In this document: one piece after another, positions 52,568 through 64,000 of the stretch
Position numbering within the stretch: position 1 is the first letter of the stretch
Layout of the letters: each line of letters starts with the position of its first letter
NCBI GenBank assembly: GCA_038025085.1
Contig: CM076151.1
Span: forward strand, 13,242,501 to 13,306,500
Direction: 5' to 3'
DNA: 64,000 bases
Source: Tetragonia tetragonoides
Taxonomy: Eukaryota > Streptophyta > Magnoliopsida > Caryophyllales > Aizoaceae
Translations under genes and position numbers: made by a program
The notes under the pieces: model-generated
What the model saw: only the letters and a program-made list of their open reading frames with translations
Databases searched by the model: none
What the model was told of the DNA's origin: nothing

Positions 52568-52603
<36 letters not shown>
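52568..52603. repeat. (GA)n microsatellite in the leader
   Basis: About 17 GA units in the first, non-coding exon of the E3 ligase transcript. With the (CT)n run at 52756-52814 it forms inverted repeats around the end of exon 1. Confidence 0.9.
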
Positions 52604-52607
<4 letters not shown>

Positions 52608-52691
52608 GTTCAATTCGAGAACCCAAATCACCATATACCCATTATTGATTACCTCAATTATTCACTCAAATCTGGTGATTTTGTGGTTAAG

Positions 52692-52739
52692 ATGTACCCA
52701 ATTGTACAACCCATTTCGCCATTTTGCCCATCTCACTGA
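52692..52739 (+). other. Upstream ORF in leader exon 1 (15 codons)
   Basis: ATG 52692 opens MYPIVQPISPFCPSH-stop within the leader exon that ends at the donor CACCAG/GTATGA (52749). It may dampen translation of the downstream E3 ligase. Confidence 0.4.
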
Positions 52740-52754
52740 AATTCACCAGGTATG

Positions 52755-52755
<1 letters not shown>

Positions 52756-52814
<59 letters not shown>
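52756..52814. repeat. (CT)n microsatellite at the start of leader intron 1
   Basis: About 29 CT units begin only seven bases after the GT donor at 52750, the reverse complement of the GA run at 52568-52603. Confidence 0.9.
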
Positions 52815-52816
<2 letters not shown>

Positions 52817-54105
52817 TATCTTTCTCTATTATCTATATGGGTCACTTCTCTGTATTATATCCCATAATTTGGTTGTATAGTTGATTAGATAGTATCTGGT
52901 TGCAAGATTCTATTTTTGGTCTGTTTGATAGTTACATTTACTTGGTTACTTGTAAGACGAGAACTTAATGCGTATTGTTATTTGTGTTCATGTTTTTCTA
53001 GTTTTCTAATTGTGTGTAATTGTGTGATATCTTTGCCCATCTCATTTGTGTTTGTGTTACAGGTTCACTTTCAGTCCTTAGTTTAGTTTTATTAAATTTT
53101 GACAAAGTCAGAATTCAGAAAAAAAAAAAAAAAAGCATATACCTGTCGAAATTGTTTATTGTAGGAAGATAATTTTCTAAGAAGAGACTGTATTTGTGGG
53201 AAGAAATTTCACAAAGGGTTGGGTTGCTTTGATTGGCTCTAAAAGAGTTTAATTTCAAACAATTTCCAAGAAGTATCATTTGCTTGTAACCTGAATGTAT
53301 AGTTTGGTCCATTTTCAAAGCCAATCTCATGGAAGGTGACAGATGCTTGTGCTTTTGATGCTCAGGACTAAGACAGGAATTGAATTAGATTGCCCGTTAT
53401 TGCGTAGATACTGTATTGTTTATCTAAAATGTGAGTTGTATGTACTTTTCTGTCAATGTCTATGTGAGGTAAGGTCAGTGATAGTTTAGTCATTTGGTAT
53501 CTGAATTCGTGGTCGGTCGTTCCAAATAGCTGAGTCAAAATAGAAATGAATTTAATAAAAACCTCTTTGTCAAATGAATTACATAAATAGTTTCTAGGAT
53601 CTTTCTTTTTAGAACCTTTCTGTTCTCCCTCCCACCCTGCTTACTTGATCACTTAAGTTCCTGATAGTTGTGTTTGTAAGATATCTGGCTAATAAATGAG
53701 GGGATGGTTGTTAAGAGGCCACATGAAGATCCTTCATTAAGGTCATATTTATGTTTCATATCTGCAAAATCTCTAGTATGCATTCAACTTGCCTTTTAAT
53801 TTCGGGAAAGGGAAAAAAGTGCCTTTTTTTTTGTTTATGAACTATTATTGAGTTTACTGATTTACTTCGTCTTAGTGATTTGTTTAATTGTTGTGATTTT
53901 TTTCATTTCACTCTTTATTATGGTGCATGTGGTGTAAAATAATGCCCTCGTTTCGTTGTGAACTTTTCATTTTCTGGTGATTGTATGATGCTCTATAGAG
54001 GATTGAGTATTAATTTATTTGCAGTAATGACTACAATAACTGACTTGCACTCCTTTCTTTTATTTATTGCTCCTTCTAAATCTGGTTTTCCATTTGGTTC
54101 AGTTT

Positions 54106-54524
54106 ATGAGCAAAGGTCTTTATATAGACGACGAGGAGTTTGTCTTAGTTGAGAAATGGAAAGCGTATCATATATCCGACTTAAGGTGCTACACTACTCT
54201 TTTGCTTGTCCTCCTTCTTTCATTCTGGTTTTGTGCTGGCTGGGCATGTGCCGGACCTGAGTTCTTCCAGTAAGTCTCATTATATCTCTTTGAGCAGGTG
54301 GGATTCGTCAACAATTGGGAGTTGCAGTTATGATAGGTAGGTGTTGCTTCTAGGTGGAGCTGATCAAAACAGTATTCTTTGAGCAATTTACAGATCAGTA
54401 TGCTTTTTCTTGTTTCTTTCTGAATCTCCATGATTAGATTAGACTTCTTTCCTGTCCCTTGTGCTGTTATGATTAAATGTCATTCTTTGAAAGCAGTGTG
54501 CCAGAAATTATCGAACAACTTTAG
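54106..54524 (+). CDS. Spliced upstream ORF, 48 aa, before the E3 ligase
   Basis: Three leader exons, 54103-54185, 54298-54336 and 54497 onward, each have good borders: GGTTCAG acceptor and AAG/GTGCTA donor, GAGCAG acceptor and ATAG/GTAGGT donor, and AAAGCAG acceptor. Joined, they keep one frame from ATG 54106, MSKGLYIDDEEFVLVEKWKA then YHISDLRWDSSTIGSCSYDS, ending in VPEIIEQL-stop about 55 bases before the E3 ligase ATG. The product is acidic and unrecognised. It could be a regulatory upstream peptide or an alternative product of the locus. The exon chain is inferred only. Confidence 0.35.
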
Positions 54525-54577
54525 AAGAGGATCTGAATTGATCATTTCTTAACATTCCAACTTAAGACTTGACATAT

Positions 54578-57500
54578 ATGATGGGAAGCCAGCACTGGGA
54601 AACCTATTATGTCCCTCCTGAGCTTAAAGAAAATTGGGCCGAGTTGTTCCCTGGTCTTACTATCGAGGAGGCTCTTCAACATCAGGTATTTCTTCAAAAA
54701 TTTACGAGGGGGTCTTGTTCTTTGTTTGCTGCCCAAGAGAAGGGGAAGAAAAAACTTTACATTTGATAATGCTACTTTTGGTGTTAGAAGTTGCCTTATG
54801 TCCATTTGCTTATAAATTCAACTTCCCTTGTTCTCTTCATGTTTCAGGATGTTCTTCATCAATCATGGAAGATAAGCTGTGTGAACCAAACTGCAATAGT
54901 TTCTGAAAATGGACGAAGCAGTAGCCAAAGTCACTCATTGGTAGAATCATCACTCTCGGAGAGTGGTGACTTTGATTTGGATTTGGATGAAGCTCTGGCT
55001 AGATCTTTGCAGGAGTTGGACTTAGAAGATGAAGTTGATCATGCTCCCAATTCTGAAACTGTCCACAATGCTGCCAGTAAGTAGTATAAGAAAAGCTTAT
55101 ATACTGGTTTCCTTTCCTTTTCCCAGCGAAGATTACAAAATTGAACTAAAAGCTCTAAATGTTGAATAATTTTGATTTGTACTTCTCAAAGGTCACTGAT
55201 GTTTAAGTGTCCTGAGATATATAACACATTAACACTCAGACTGAGAACTTTAGAGATTAGGCAGCAACTTTTTCCTGACTCTCACGCTCATTCTGCTCAT
55301 GGATGCAGACATGCATAGGTTGTTGTTGCTGACATTCCTGAAATGGAAGATAATCTGTATTGTACTTAACCATGTATATCTTCTGTTTTTCCTAGGATGT
55401 AGATTGTGTATGCCTGGGTGATTGTTGGTCTCTTTCTCCTGTAATCTGTTGGCTATGGTTTAGGAAGCAAAAGAGTATTTCTCTGACGAGAGATGACTCC
55501 TTTTTAGTCCCCTAGGATTAATAATGTTAGGATCTCTGATTACCTGTATCAGTAGTGTCATTCCAAAAGTTCCCCTGTATGGTTTTCTTGACGTCCTCTG
55601 TGAATGCTCTTCTTGGACTTAGACTTTCCATTGAGTTATTGAAACAATCTTCTGTGAACCTGTGCATGATTGGAACTTATCTTCCAAGGCATAAAAACAA
55701 TATGGCTGGACCACACTTCTGTTACTCTCCTTTTTTCTTCTACTTTATCACTTTCATCCACCAATCGGGATTTCAGTGTTGTCCAATGTCCATTTTCGTG
55801 TTTGATTGTGTAGCTACTGTACGTTATATTAAAGACTTTAATGTATGCGCTACTTAGATTGGAAGTAAGCTGCATGCTTGATGTGCCACCCAGGTTTTAG
55901 TCGCAGCGACTCACCAGGGTCGGTTGTTCAGAAGCTTATGAATTGTAGAAAAAATTATTGACATTCAAGGCTGGGATCCTTGTGCATTGACATATAAAAT
56001 AGATCTGTGGCATGATAAGGTGGCTAATATACATGATTATCAACAAGCTTGATATTATCAAGCACTGAAGTTTAATGTGCTAGTTTTATGGATGTTTACT
56101 GTGTGACTTTTATGTGATTGGGTCTACTGTACACTTAGACAGTATCTAGAGAGGCTGGAGTCTTTTGTGGTAAACTATTGAATCATGTGGGGCTCAGGCC
56201 ACTCAGCATACATTGTACTGGGCATGTTGGAGTACATCTTCAATAGTATGTCAGCCAATAAGGTACTTTGGGGGGGGGGGGATGGAGTCTAAGCTGCCGA
56301 ATTGTGATATGCACATTACAACAACATGGCCAGAGTGCTCTTGGTGGCCTGCTGGCGATTTCATGAGTAGATAAGGGGGTTTGTTATAGAGGGAGCATAT
56401 GAGGGTCTGAGGTCCTGAAGATGGATCTACAGCACCATCGTGGGTACTTCGTTAACCTTTCAAAGGTATCAAAGTTTACTTGATTTGTGTTTTGCAATGA
56501 GATTTCGTGGCTCAAAGTTAATAAACAAGAAGCATAATGGGAGCAATAGAGCTTGTGTTGGCAGTAGCCAATGTGGCTGTTGAGTTTAGAATATCATGAT
56601 CTAGCTGCTCTAGAGTCTAGCATGCTTTTCGGAACATCCGGCGCTGAAGGGTGTTTAAGCATGCTATGTAGCTTGTTAAGCCTGGGTCTTTGCTCTTGGT
56701 CATAACACAAGGATGCTTAAAGAGCATTCCCCCAGTCTCATGAATATCTTGCCACAGTTCCTCATCTTGCGCACTAGTTATTAAGTTGCCACTCTCTTTG
56801 TCTGCATTCTTCGAGGTGGAAAGTGTACTTTTGCTTCACTGTCAAAATCCTAATTATTATGAACAAATCTTGTAGCACTCCGGCATTTATGGTATCCTGA
56901 ATGTCATGATTCACCTTGACTTCGTAGAAGCATCAGAAAATCCATGCTAGGTGTCTTGCATAGGAAGTCAACTAGACAGGCTACCTGCATATATTTTTAT
57001 AACACTTAGGAGTAATATTTCTATTTTTTCCTTTTGATGTCCTCAAAACCCGTTCTGCTCACATCTCAGCATAATCTGTCACAAGTGACAAGACTCACAA
57101 CTGTTGCCCCCTCTCGGGTCCAGAAAGGAGTAGAGGGATCTGAAAAAGAAAGAAAGAGAGAAACCTCTGCATAATTCTGAAACTCTCATGTCACGAAATA
57201 GAATGTCAGATTGCATAGGTTTCTACGAGATTTGTACCACTAATGTAACCTGTTGCTCTTCTTATTCAGGTAATACTGAACAAGCTGTTGCTGGCACATC
57301 TGCCACGGTAAGCTTCTTCATCTTGCCATAAATTCTTAATATAATAATCCTTATCCAGAAAGCAAGTTTCTTATTTCTGTCAGTCATGTATGCAGGGTGC
57401 AGCTCAAGATGACATTGATCCGGATAGGATGACTTATGAGGTAAGTTGGGCCCACCTAGACTGCAGCCTTTCCTGTTTTTCATATGATTTCTAGAATCTG

Positions 57501-59848
57501 GAGATAAGTGAATGGGTCACGTTTTCTCCTGTTCCAGTCCGTTATGATTATATGAGGCACCTGGCTTACTAGCTGTATGGGTTGGCTTCAATCTCTTTCC
57601 CCATTTGATTCCTAGGTCAACATACGTGGTAGCCATTGTTTTTTCTATGAGCACCAATGGTCGTACCAACTAAATCCAGCTAACTGCTAACATCACTTTT
57701 TGACATCCTATTTGGATTAGAAGCGCTGTAGAGACCTAAGAAATCCCCTTCAGGGAAAAAATAAGATACTCAAAAAGTGATTACCTAAGAAAGTACTGTA
57801 ATTATGTAAAAATCAAAGTGTATAGATTCGGCATCTTTTCTGTAAGTTTTATGTTATATCAAGTTTTTATTGGAATTTGGTGTTTATGTCAGGAGTTGCA
57901 ATCCCTAGGGGAAGCCATCGGCAGTGAAAGCAAAGGACTGTCAGAGAGCCAATTATCTAGTTTGCCATGTTACAAATACAAAGCTGGATTTTTCTCAAAG
58001 AAAGTTCAAATTGGAGAGTATGATCTCCTCTCTTTCCACTCTTATCCTCCCCAAGACCCCAACCCCTCCTCCCATGGACAAATGTATTTATCTGAATGTT
58101 GACTTATTTGTTCTTATGTTGCGCTTGTTTTCCTCTAGTGAATAGTTACGTGCAAAGAGGTTATACTTTCAAAATGGACAATCTTTACCATCATGAGTAT
58201 GGTGAACTTTGCTGTTTTTTGAACTGCGAAAGTGCTCCCTCAGTGACCAACCAACTGATTGCTGCTAGGTCTCTGACTTGGAGTCCTTTATGCTATGACT
58301 CATTGTTTAAACAAATCCGTCCCTATCTTCATTTGAGCTAGTTTTTAAAGCGGTCCAATAAGTACAGACATGTACTTCTGTCATGTGAAATTGATCTTTT
58401 TTATTAGCTATGGATTGGTCTGTCACCCTGTTGTCTCCTATGATGAGCTAGATCTTGTGGCAGTCAAAAATTGTGAGATGAGAAGAATTTATGTTAAGCT
58501 TTTGATCCTCCAATCTCCTCTCGTGAGCTTGTTATCAGTTGTTGTGACTACTTGTGAGTTCGATTCTGGAAATCATTATCTTCATTACTACACACGCTCC
58601 AAAAGTTATTATTTGTTCTGTTGTTGGAAGCAGGGTTAACCTTAATACTCCTTTTCTATATAGACATTGTACTGATGAAAATGGTCCTCTTGTTTTAAAC
58701 TCTGGTGTCAGCTGTGTTGTGTTCCAAAACCTATTTAGGCTACTACTGATGGCGTAATTTTTATTTCAGGTGCGTGATATGCTATTCATCGTATAAAAAC
58801 AAGCAGTCTGTGACCAGCCTTCCATGTTTACATCAGTATCATACTGATTGTATAAACTGCTGGCTGAGGGACAATAAGGTATGCTAACTTATTTTCTTCA
58901 CTGTATGAATTGGTTGTTACCATATGATGAAGTCACTGTTCAGTGTTTCTTGCTGACGAAAATTAACAGTTGTTGACAAGCAAAATCGTCTTGGTTTATG
59001 ATCTTTCTAGCAATGGTTTATCAACTCTTGAAAATCTTGCAAACTTATATTCGGACTTAATAATTCTTAAAGTGGATTGTGACTCAGCATCATAGAATCT
59101 GAGCGATTATATTCACCCTTGTAATTTCTGTATAAAACTTCTGTCAGCATGTGTAAAACTTTTGTCTTCCATGTGCATCTTTCCTCTTTTGTCTATGTGT
59201 CCCCCATTACTTTGAAGGTTGTCGAGTTATACATGTTGACGAAGGACGAATGAGTTCAGCTTGACTCTTTTAGGCAGACACTTTCTGAAATACTTCATAC
59301 TTGTTGCACTTTGTGGACCAGGTTTCCTGGAGTGCCAGGCTGTTGTATGTTCTTACTGTCAAACCCAAACCAAAGCTTGTATGGTATGAGTATATGCTGT
59401 TGGACTTGGCCATTGATTTTTGTCATGTTGGTGAATAAATTGCAACCATGAGAGGAGCCTCTCTGTCTCTCTCTCTCGCTCTGGTGCGTGCATCTTTCAA
59501 CCCAACAGGAAAAGGGAAATATTTTAGGGATAGCATATATAACATTTCCCTCTAAAGCTTGGTTTGTGTTTAATGTTGAAATCAACATGCAGCTGCTGTT
59601 CATGCTATGTTTTAGTTATATGTTAGATTTTCTTTCCCGATTGTTGAACGTAATGAACCTGCTTAACATCCATTCGCATTTTAGCTTAAGCAGGTCGGAT
59701 CGAATGCATGCAATTCATTTCAATATATATGCATGCCCTTGGTGTCAAAACATCATAGTTTAACTGCCTAACTCAAGGCTCTTGTTTTTCTCTCTTTCGC
59801 TCGCAGACTTGCCCCATCTGCCAGAAGGAGGTCAAGTTTTATGATTGA
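54578..59848 (+). CDS. BIG BROTHER/BBR-like RING-type E3 ubiquitin ligase, 7 exons
   Basis: Coding exons 54578-54685, 54848-55076, 57270-57307, 57396-57440, 57893-58017, 58770-58878 and 59807-59848 give 231 residues. The protein begins MMGSQHWETYYVPPELKENW. It has an acidic Ser/Asp-rich middle with a UIM-like DLDLDEALARSLQELDLED, then the family signature DDIDPDRMTYEELQSLGEAI with SKGLSESQLSSLP. It ends in a RING-H2 finger, CVIC...LPCLHQYHTDC...CPIC. This arrangement is that of BIG BROTHER/EOD1 and BB-related E3 ligases, which ubiquitinate growth regulators and limit organ size. Length is close to that of BIG BROTHER. An in-frame stop lies just before ATG 54578, so the coding region starts there (ATGATG). 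The leader is spliced, starts near 52560 and holds upstream ORFs. All phases fit. Confidence 0.9.
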
Positions 59849-60679
59849 CCTATGAAGCAATTTGTAGCAGGTTACAGCCACAGATTGTTGGATGTTCTAC
59901 AAAAGGCACGTACGTCGTCAAATAGTTTGCGGCTTCTTTAGTTCCTTTTGTTTGGGTAGAACGTTTTTGCAGTGCTGTTTTCTTATTTGGGAGGAACAGT
60001 TTCCTCTCTTAACACTGGGAGATTGGTGCTATGCAAATGCAATGTCTTATTTTTTTTCTTAAAATTTTTTTTAGCAGTATTATTATTATGTTTAATCATG
60101 TCCATAGTAGATGAAGTTAGGCACAAGGTAGTTTGTATTTTGACTTCCTCTTAATCCCTTTGAAAACGAGAGGGAGGGGAACCTCTTATTTTATTTGAAC
60201 TCTCTCGATCAATGTAAATGATAGTAAAAACTTATAATATATGGATTCATTTGGTGAATGGTTTCATAATGTTTATGATCATTTTCCCATCATAAATATG
60301 TAAAATATCTCTTTTGAGGCCGTTTCAACATGAAGCCATCTCTATAACTATATATGACTAAATGATTTTCAAAAACTACTTATATTATAGGACGAAGGGA
60401 GTAAGTAAATAAGTAGTTTTTTTTTAGGAAAGTAAACAAGTAGTTTGTAATGGTTTAGAGAACCTTTTTCACTATTTTGCAATTTTTTATTTTTTATCAT
60501 CTATCATCAATTAGCTTTTAAGCTTAAAAACAATTAATTTTGCGAAAAATAACCTTAAAGTCGTGGAAAGATTATTTATATTTTTATTATTTTTTCTTGT
60601 CCCTCTTTCTTATCCGTTGGTATTTGTGATTTTTTACCATAGCGATCTGATATCCACAATTTGTTGGACATATATTATA
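59849..60679. other. E3 ligase 3' UTR and following DNA
   Basis: The 3' UTR probably runs to about 60250. A foldback-family fragment (GAGGCCGTTTCAACATGAAG) lies at 60313-60355, followed by GGACGAAGGGAGTA near 60391, which looks like one end of a decayed Stowaway-type MITE. Confidence 0.4.
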
Positions 60680-60933
60680 CTCCCTCCGTTTCTTTTTAAA
60701 CTTCCTACTTGCTTTTTTACGGTCTCCAATGTGGCACTTTGACCATTAATATCTCTAAAATTATACAAGTAAAATTTGTAAAAATTTGATATTACGAAAA
60801 TGCATTTCTAAAGGAATCTAATGAATATAATTTTAACTCACAACTTATAATGAATTTTTGTATATTAACGGTCAAAGTTTACAAAGTTTGACCTTAAAAA
60901 AGCAAATAGGAAGTTTAAAGAAAACGGAGGGAG
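60680..60933. mobile_element. Stowaway-type (Tc1/mariner) MITE, 254 bp
   Basis: Long inverted repeats of about 40 bp start CTCCCTCCGTTTCTTTTTAA on the left and, reversed, CTCCCTCCGTTTTCTTTAAA on the right. The element is flanked by TA at 60678-60679 and 60934-60935. The CTCCCTCCGT terminus and TA duplication are diagnostic of plant Stowaway elements. It has no coding capacity. Confidence 0.9.
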
Positions 60934-62071
60934 TACTATTTTTGTAAAAAGGAAAAATATTTGGAAGGTACGATATGTAAAAAGTAAGTTGAAAAGATAT
61001 ATTGTGTGTGCCATTGTGAGTCATTTCATGTCTCGCTTCCTTATTCATTTGACACATCAAATTATTTTTAAATTGGGAAGCATAACAAAATCATAGACAA
61101 CTAAGATATGATTTTTTACCATATAGACCTGATATCACAAATTGTTGAACATATTTCTTACTATTTTTGTAAAAAGGAAAAATATCTGAAAGATACTATA
61201 TGTAATATGTAAGTTGAAAGGATCTTAGAAAAGACAAATATCTTTTGTGTCGTCTCATATGTTGGTAGTAATTAACTAATTATGATCTTTTATCTTATAC
61301 ATGCTCTAAGGATTTTTTGTACCATTTTATGCATCAGTTGAAATCTTATCTTATGTTTGTGTCTTATCTATTATGTCACTACTCCCAACAATCCTTGAAT
61401 TTGGCTTGCATCCAAATTTAATAATAAAATAAATTCAATTTTAAATGTGTCAAATTTATAAGCTAGTTAGTGGGATAAGAGATAACACAAAGTGAGACAG
61501 GTTATTTTTACTGAAGTGTCACTTATATGGCCATTTTCAATAAGGACTCTCTGTCTCAATTTGTGTGACATCTTCTTTCCCACTTTTCTTTTTTGGGTTT
61601 TTGTTTTAAGAGGGCAATGGGAACTTTCATTCATAAAAAATTCCTACGACTAAAAAAAACTTTAGAAATACTAAATCAATAGAAAATAACAAAAATTCCG
61701 CTAACAAGCCAATTTACTATAATACACGAATATACGACTCCTAATGCAACATGCAAAGTAACCATGTGTTTCCTTTAATATGTCTTCATCTTTTATGAAA
61801 GTGGAGATTTTCACCAAAAATGACGTAATCGTTTGCTACCCACAAAACTTTGTAATTCCATCGACCATGTGTATATCTGGTCCCTAATTCATATTGTTTC
61901 TGATAAATATATATCGAACAATAGGCGAAATAGAGAATCATATAAAAAAGAAATATATGAAAATTCCTAAAAGCTACATAAAGGAAGAGAACTTACTCCA
62001 CTCAGCACGAAAAAAAAAGATAGAAATCAATGTTAAATGCGACTAACGACATCAATCACAGGTCGAGAATG
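60934..62071. other. Intergenic, no gene recognised
   Basis: AT-rich sequence. Near 61548, CTCTCTGTCTCAATTTGTGT looks like a single end of another Stowaway-like element without a partner. Confidence 0.35.
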
Positions 62072-62260
62072 TGTTTGGATTCTCTACTGTTTTCTTTCTC
62101 TGCTGTCCTTTTTACTCTCTATCTCTCTCCTCTACCTTTTTAAATTAAAAAATTTCACCCCCTTTATTTAAGGGTCCAAAACCCACCCCCTCCAATCCAA
62201 AGGTGGAAATTTGGAGGACAATACACTGCTGTTTATTTTAAACAGCAGAGGATCCTTACT
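62072..62260. mobile_element. MULE-like MITE, 189 bp
   Basis: GGTCGAGAATG occurs at 62061-62071 and 62261-62271, a perfect 11-bp duplication. The ends are inverted: the left GGATTCTCTACTGTTT and the right, reversed, GGATCCTCTGCTGTTT. A second, inner hairpin, CTGCTGTTTATTTTAAACAGCAG, lies at 62227-62247. The left half matches the reversed right half of the element at 38282-38624. It has no coding capacity. Confidence 0.75.
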
Positions 62261-62271
62261 GGTCGAGAATG

Positions 62272-62962
62272 ACCTAAATTACCCCTCTCGCCCTGAAATT
62301 TTTTGCTACTAAAGGTTAGGGATCTACATATGAAGGAGATAATTAATAAGGCATCCCCATCAAAGCTAAGAGATTTGTGAGAGAGTTTTGTGTCATGCCA
62401 CATCACCACGCCGCAGACCCAAATTTTTTGGTTGTTTAGAGTTGTACCCATTTGAGTACAACCACCCGTCACAATTCATTAACAGTAGAAGGCCCAAATG
62501 CATTAGGTCGCACTTGTATTTCTAGATATAAATGGGTACAACTGCATGTACCCATTACCCATTGTCCACATACAGTACCTCACTTCTCCACAGATCTCTT
62601 ATCCCATCGTAAAATAAAGTTGTGAAGAGCTTTTTTTTATAACAAAAACCTAATCCTATAAACCTCTTCCATTGAAATAAACCCTCAAAAACCTTCAGTT
62701 GTTCTTTTTATTTATATTTAGCCCACAAAGCAGGTTTGTGCAGACAAATCTAATTATTTAAGAAATCTCAAAAAATTATGCTCCCATTGAAAATAAGATC
62801 ATTTGTAAGGTTTTCTGCTACATCTAACACAAAACTTCCCCAAACCTTTCAACAGAGACGCCCGCCCATATATGGGTGCGCACATTGCTCTCGAATTGAA
62901 GTTTAATAATTCAAGTCAAATGCGATTATGAAACTACCCAATAATCCCTTAATTATCGGGAT

Positions 62963-63043
<81 letters not shown>

Positions 63044-64000
63044 TACATTGGTGTATGAACACTGTACAGTGTGTACAGTTAAGTAATGAGCTTAAAATAA
63101 TCAACCAGTTATATGGGATCATTATAAAATTTAAATCAACTTAATTTTATTACTAGATGATCCCTAAATTAAGCATGCACGTATAAGGCACTACCAATTA
63201 AAGTATTTCTCTCCTGAAGACAGTACATACACAGCTGGTTAACATGTAACAACGTAACAATGAAGATCAGAGGTTGGTACTCTAGTCTAGCAGGTTTCTA
63301 GCTGCCAAAAAATGAAATAAATAGATGCAGTTACTTAAAAATGAAACACAATTTTCTTAGGATTTGCTAAAGGTCAGGCTATCTACCATGGCAAGTTATA
63401 TGTTTTCAGTGTAATAATAGAGGGTAGATTTTTGCATGTGATTGAACATGCTAACAACTTGAGTAGGTTCGTTCATTAACTGAAAAAAAAAAAATACTCC
63501 TTAAATATAAACAGTTCGGAAATTACTTGATTTACTATTCTGCTTGTGCGTGTTCTTTTTTTTTTTTTTTTGGTGTGGCGGGTGGAGGTCAATTTAGATA
63601 CTCTCTCTTATTCGATCTTTGTACTACTCCGATCCGATCCCTATATCCAAATAAAACACGTTAGACGATTGGATGAATTTACTTTTTTATGCATCATCAT
63701 TTCATGTTAATTTGATAGTAAAATAAATTTAAATCTAATAAATCGGGTGATAAAACTTTTTTTAACACACATGTTCTCCGAGCGAATGTTCAATTCAGTT
63801 GAGACTAGTTTATGTCTTCCAACTACATATTAAACAATAATAATCGTTTGGTTACTTTTAATTTAGTGCGTGGCAATAATGTGAAAATTTTAAGGACTTC
63901 CTATTTTATAAGTAGTTATCATGAGAACGGAGTAGTTACCAATTACCATGTTTCAATTTCTCAGAGTATATTTATAAGCAATTTCTTTTCTATGCGACTT
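62272..64000. other. Intergenic, no gene recognised
   Basis: AT-rich, with the microsatellite at 62965-63040 and poly-A/poly-T runs (63481-63494, 63557-63571). No coding frame or splice chain is convincing. Confidence 0.4.
62965..63040. repeat. (AT)n microsatellite
   Basis: About 38 AT units in intergenic DNA, the longest simple repeat in the window. Confidence 0.95.

Overview
The window is nuclear DNA of a flowering plant, most likely a eudicot. It is AT-rich, its genes have many introns with GT/AG borders, and it carries plant-only families: an IQD protein, a PMT-type methyltransferase, type-B response regulators, a tapetum-type 8-cysteine protein and a chloroplast coproporphyrinogen oxidase. 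Plant transposons fill the spaces between genes. The species cannot be fixed from sequence alone.

Layout, left to right. 1049-1426 (-) is the first exon of an IQD calmodulin-binding protein whose other exons lie beyond the left edge. 2116-2412 is a Tourist-like MITE. 6892-7632 (-) is a weak candidate for a tiny spliced gene. 7881-11216 (-) is a nearly complete RTE-type LINE with perfect 15-bp target duplications and one long open frame. 11752-12255 (-) looks like the promoter and leader of an unidentified gene. 13706-14521 (-) encodes a FIL1/A9-like secreted 8-cysteine protein. 15860-17315 holds a decayed L1-type RNase H piece next to a 5'-truncated second copy of the same RTE LINE. 17537-19413 (-) is an F-box/LRR gene with a frameshift inside its F-box. 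24326-28527 (-) is a six-exon PMT methyltransferase (665 aa), and 30738-35868 (-) is an eight-exon chloroplast coproporphyrinogen III oxidase (393 aa).

37107-42136 (+) and 45738-51125 (+) are two tandem type-B response regulators (receiver plus GARP/MYB DNA-binding domain) with seven exons each. They share intron phases and recognisable upstream DNA. The second copy lacks an in-frame ATG and lacks the splice acceptor used by the first copy in the receiver domain, although all the rest of its frame is open. 54578-59848 (+) is a seven-exon BIG BROTHER/BBR-like RING E3 ligase (231 aa) with a multi-exon leader that can encode a separate 48-residue upstream peptide.

The genes do not form one pathway. 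Shared themes are signalling (cytokinin-type phosphorelay, calmodulin, ubiquitin) and ordinary metabolism (haem/chlorophyll, cell-wall or Golgi methylation). The most notable observations are the decayed or rewired start and acceptor in the second response regulator, the LINE whose reading frame borrows its ATG from host DNA, a MULE-type MITE family with 9- and 11-bp target duplications, a SINE with a perfect 19-bp target duplication, and the spliced upstream ORF before the E3 ligase. Exon borders are read from splice consensus and protein continuity; no transcript data were available.
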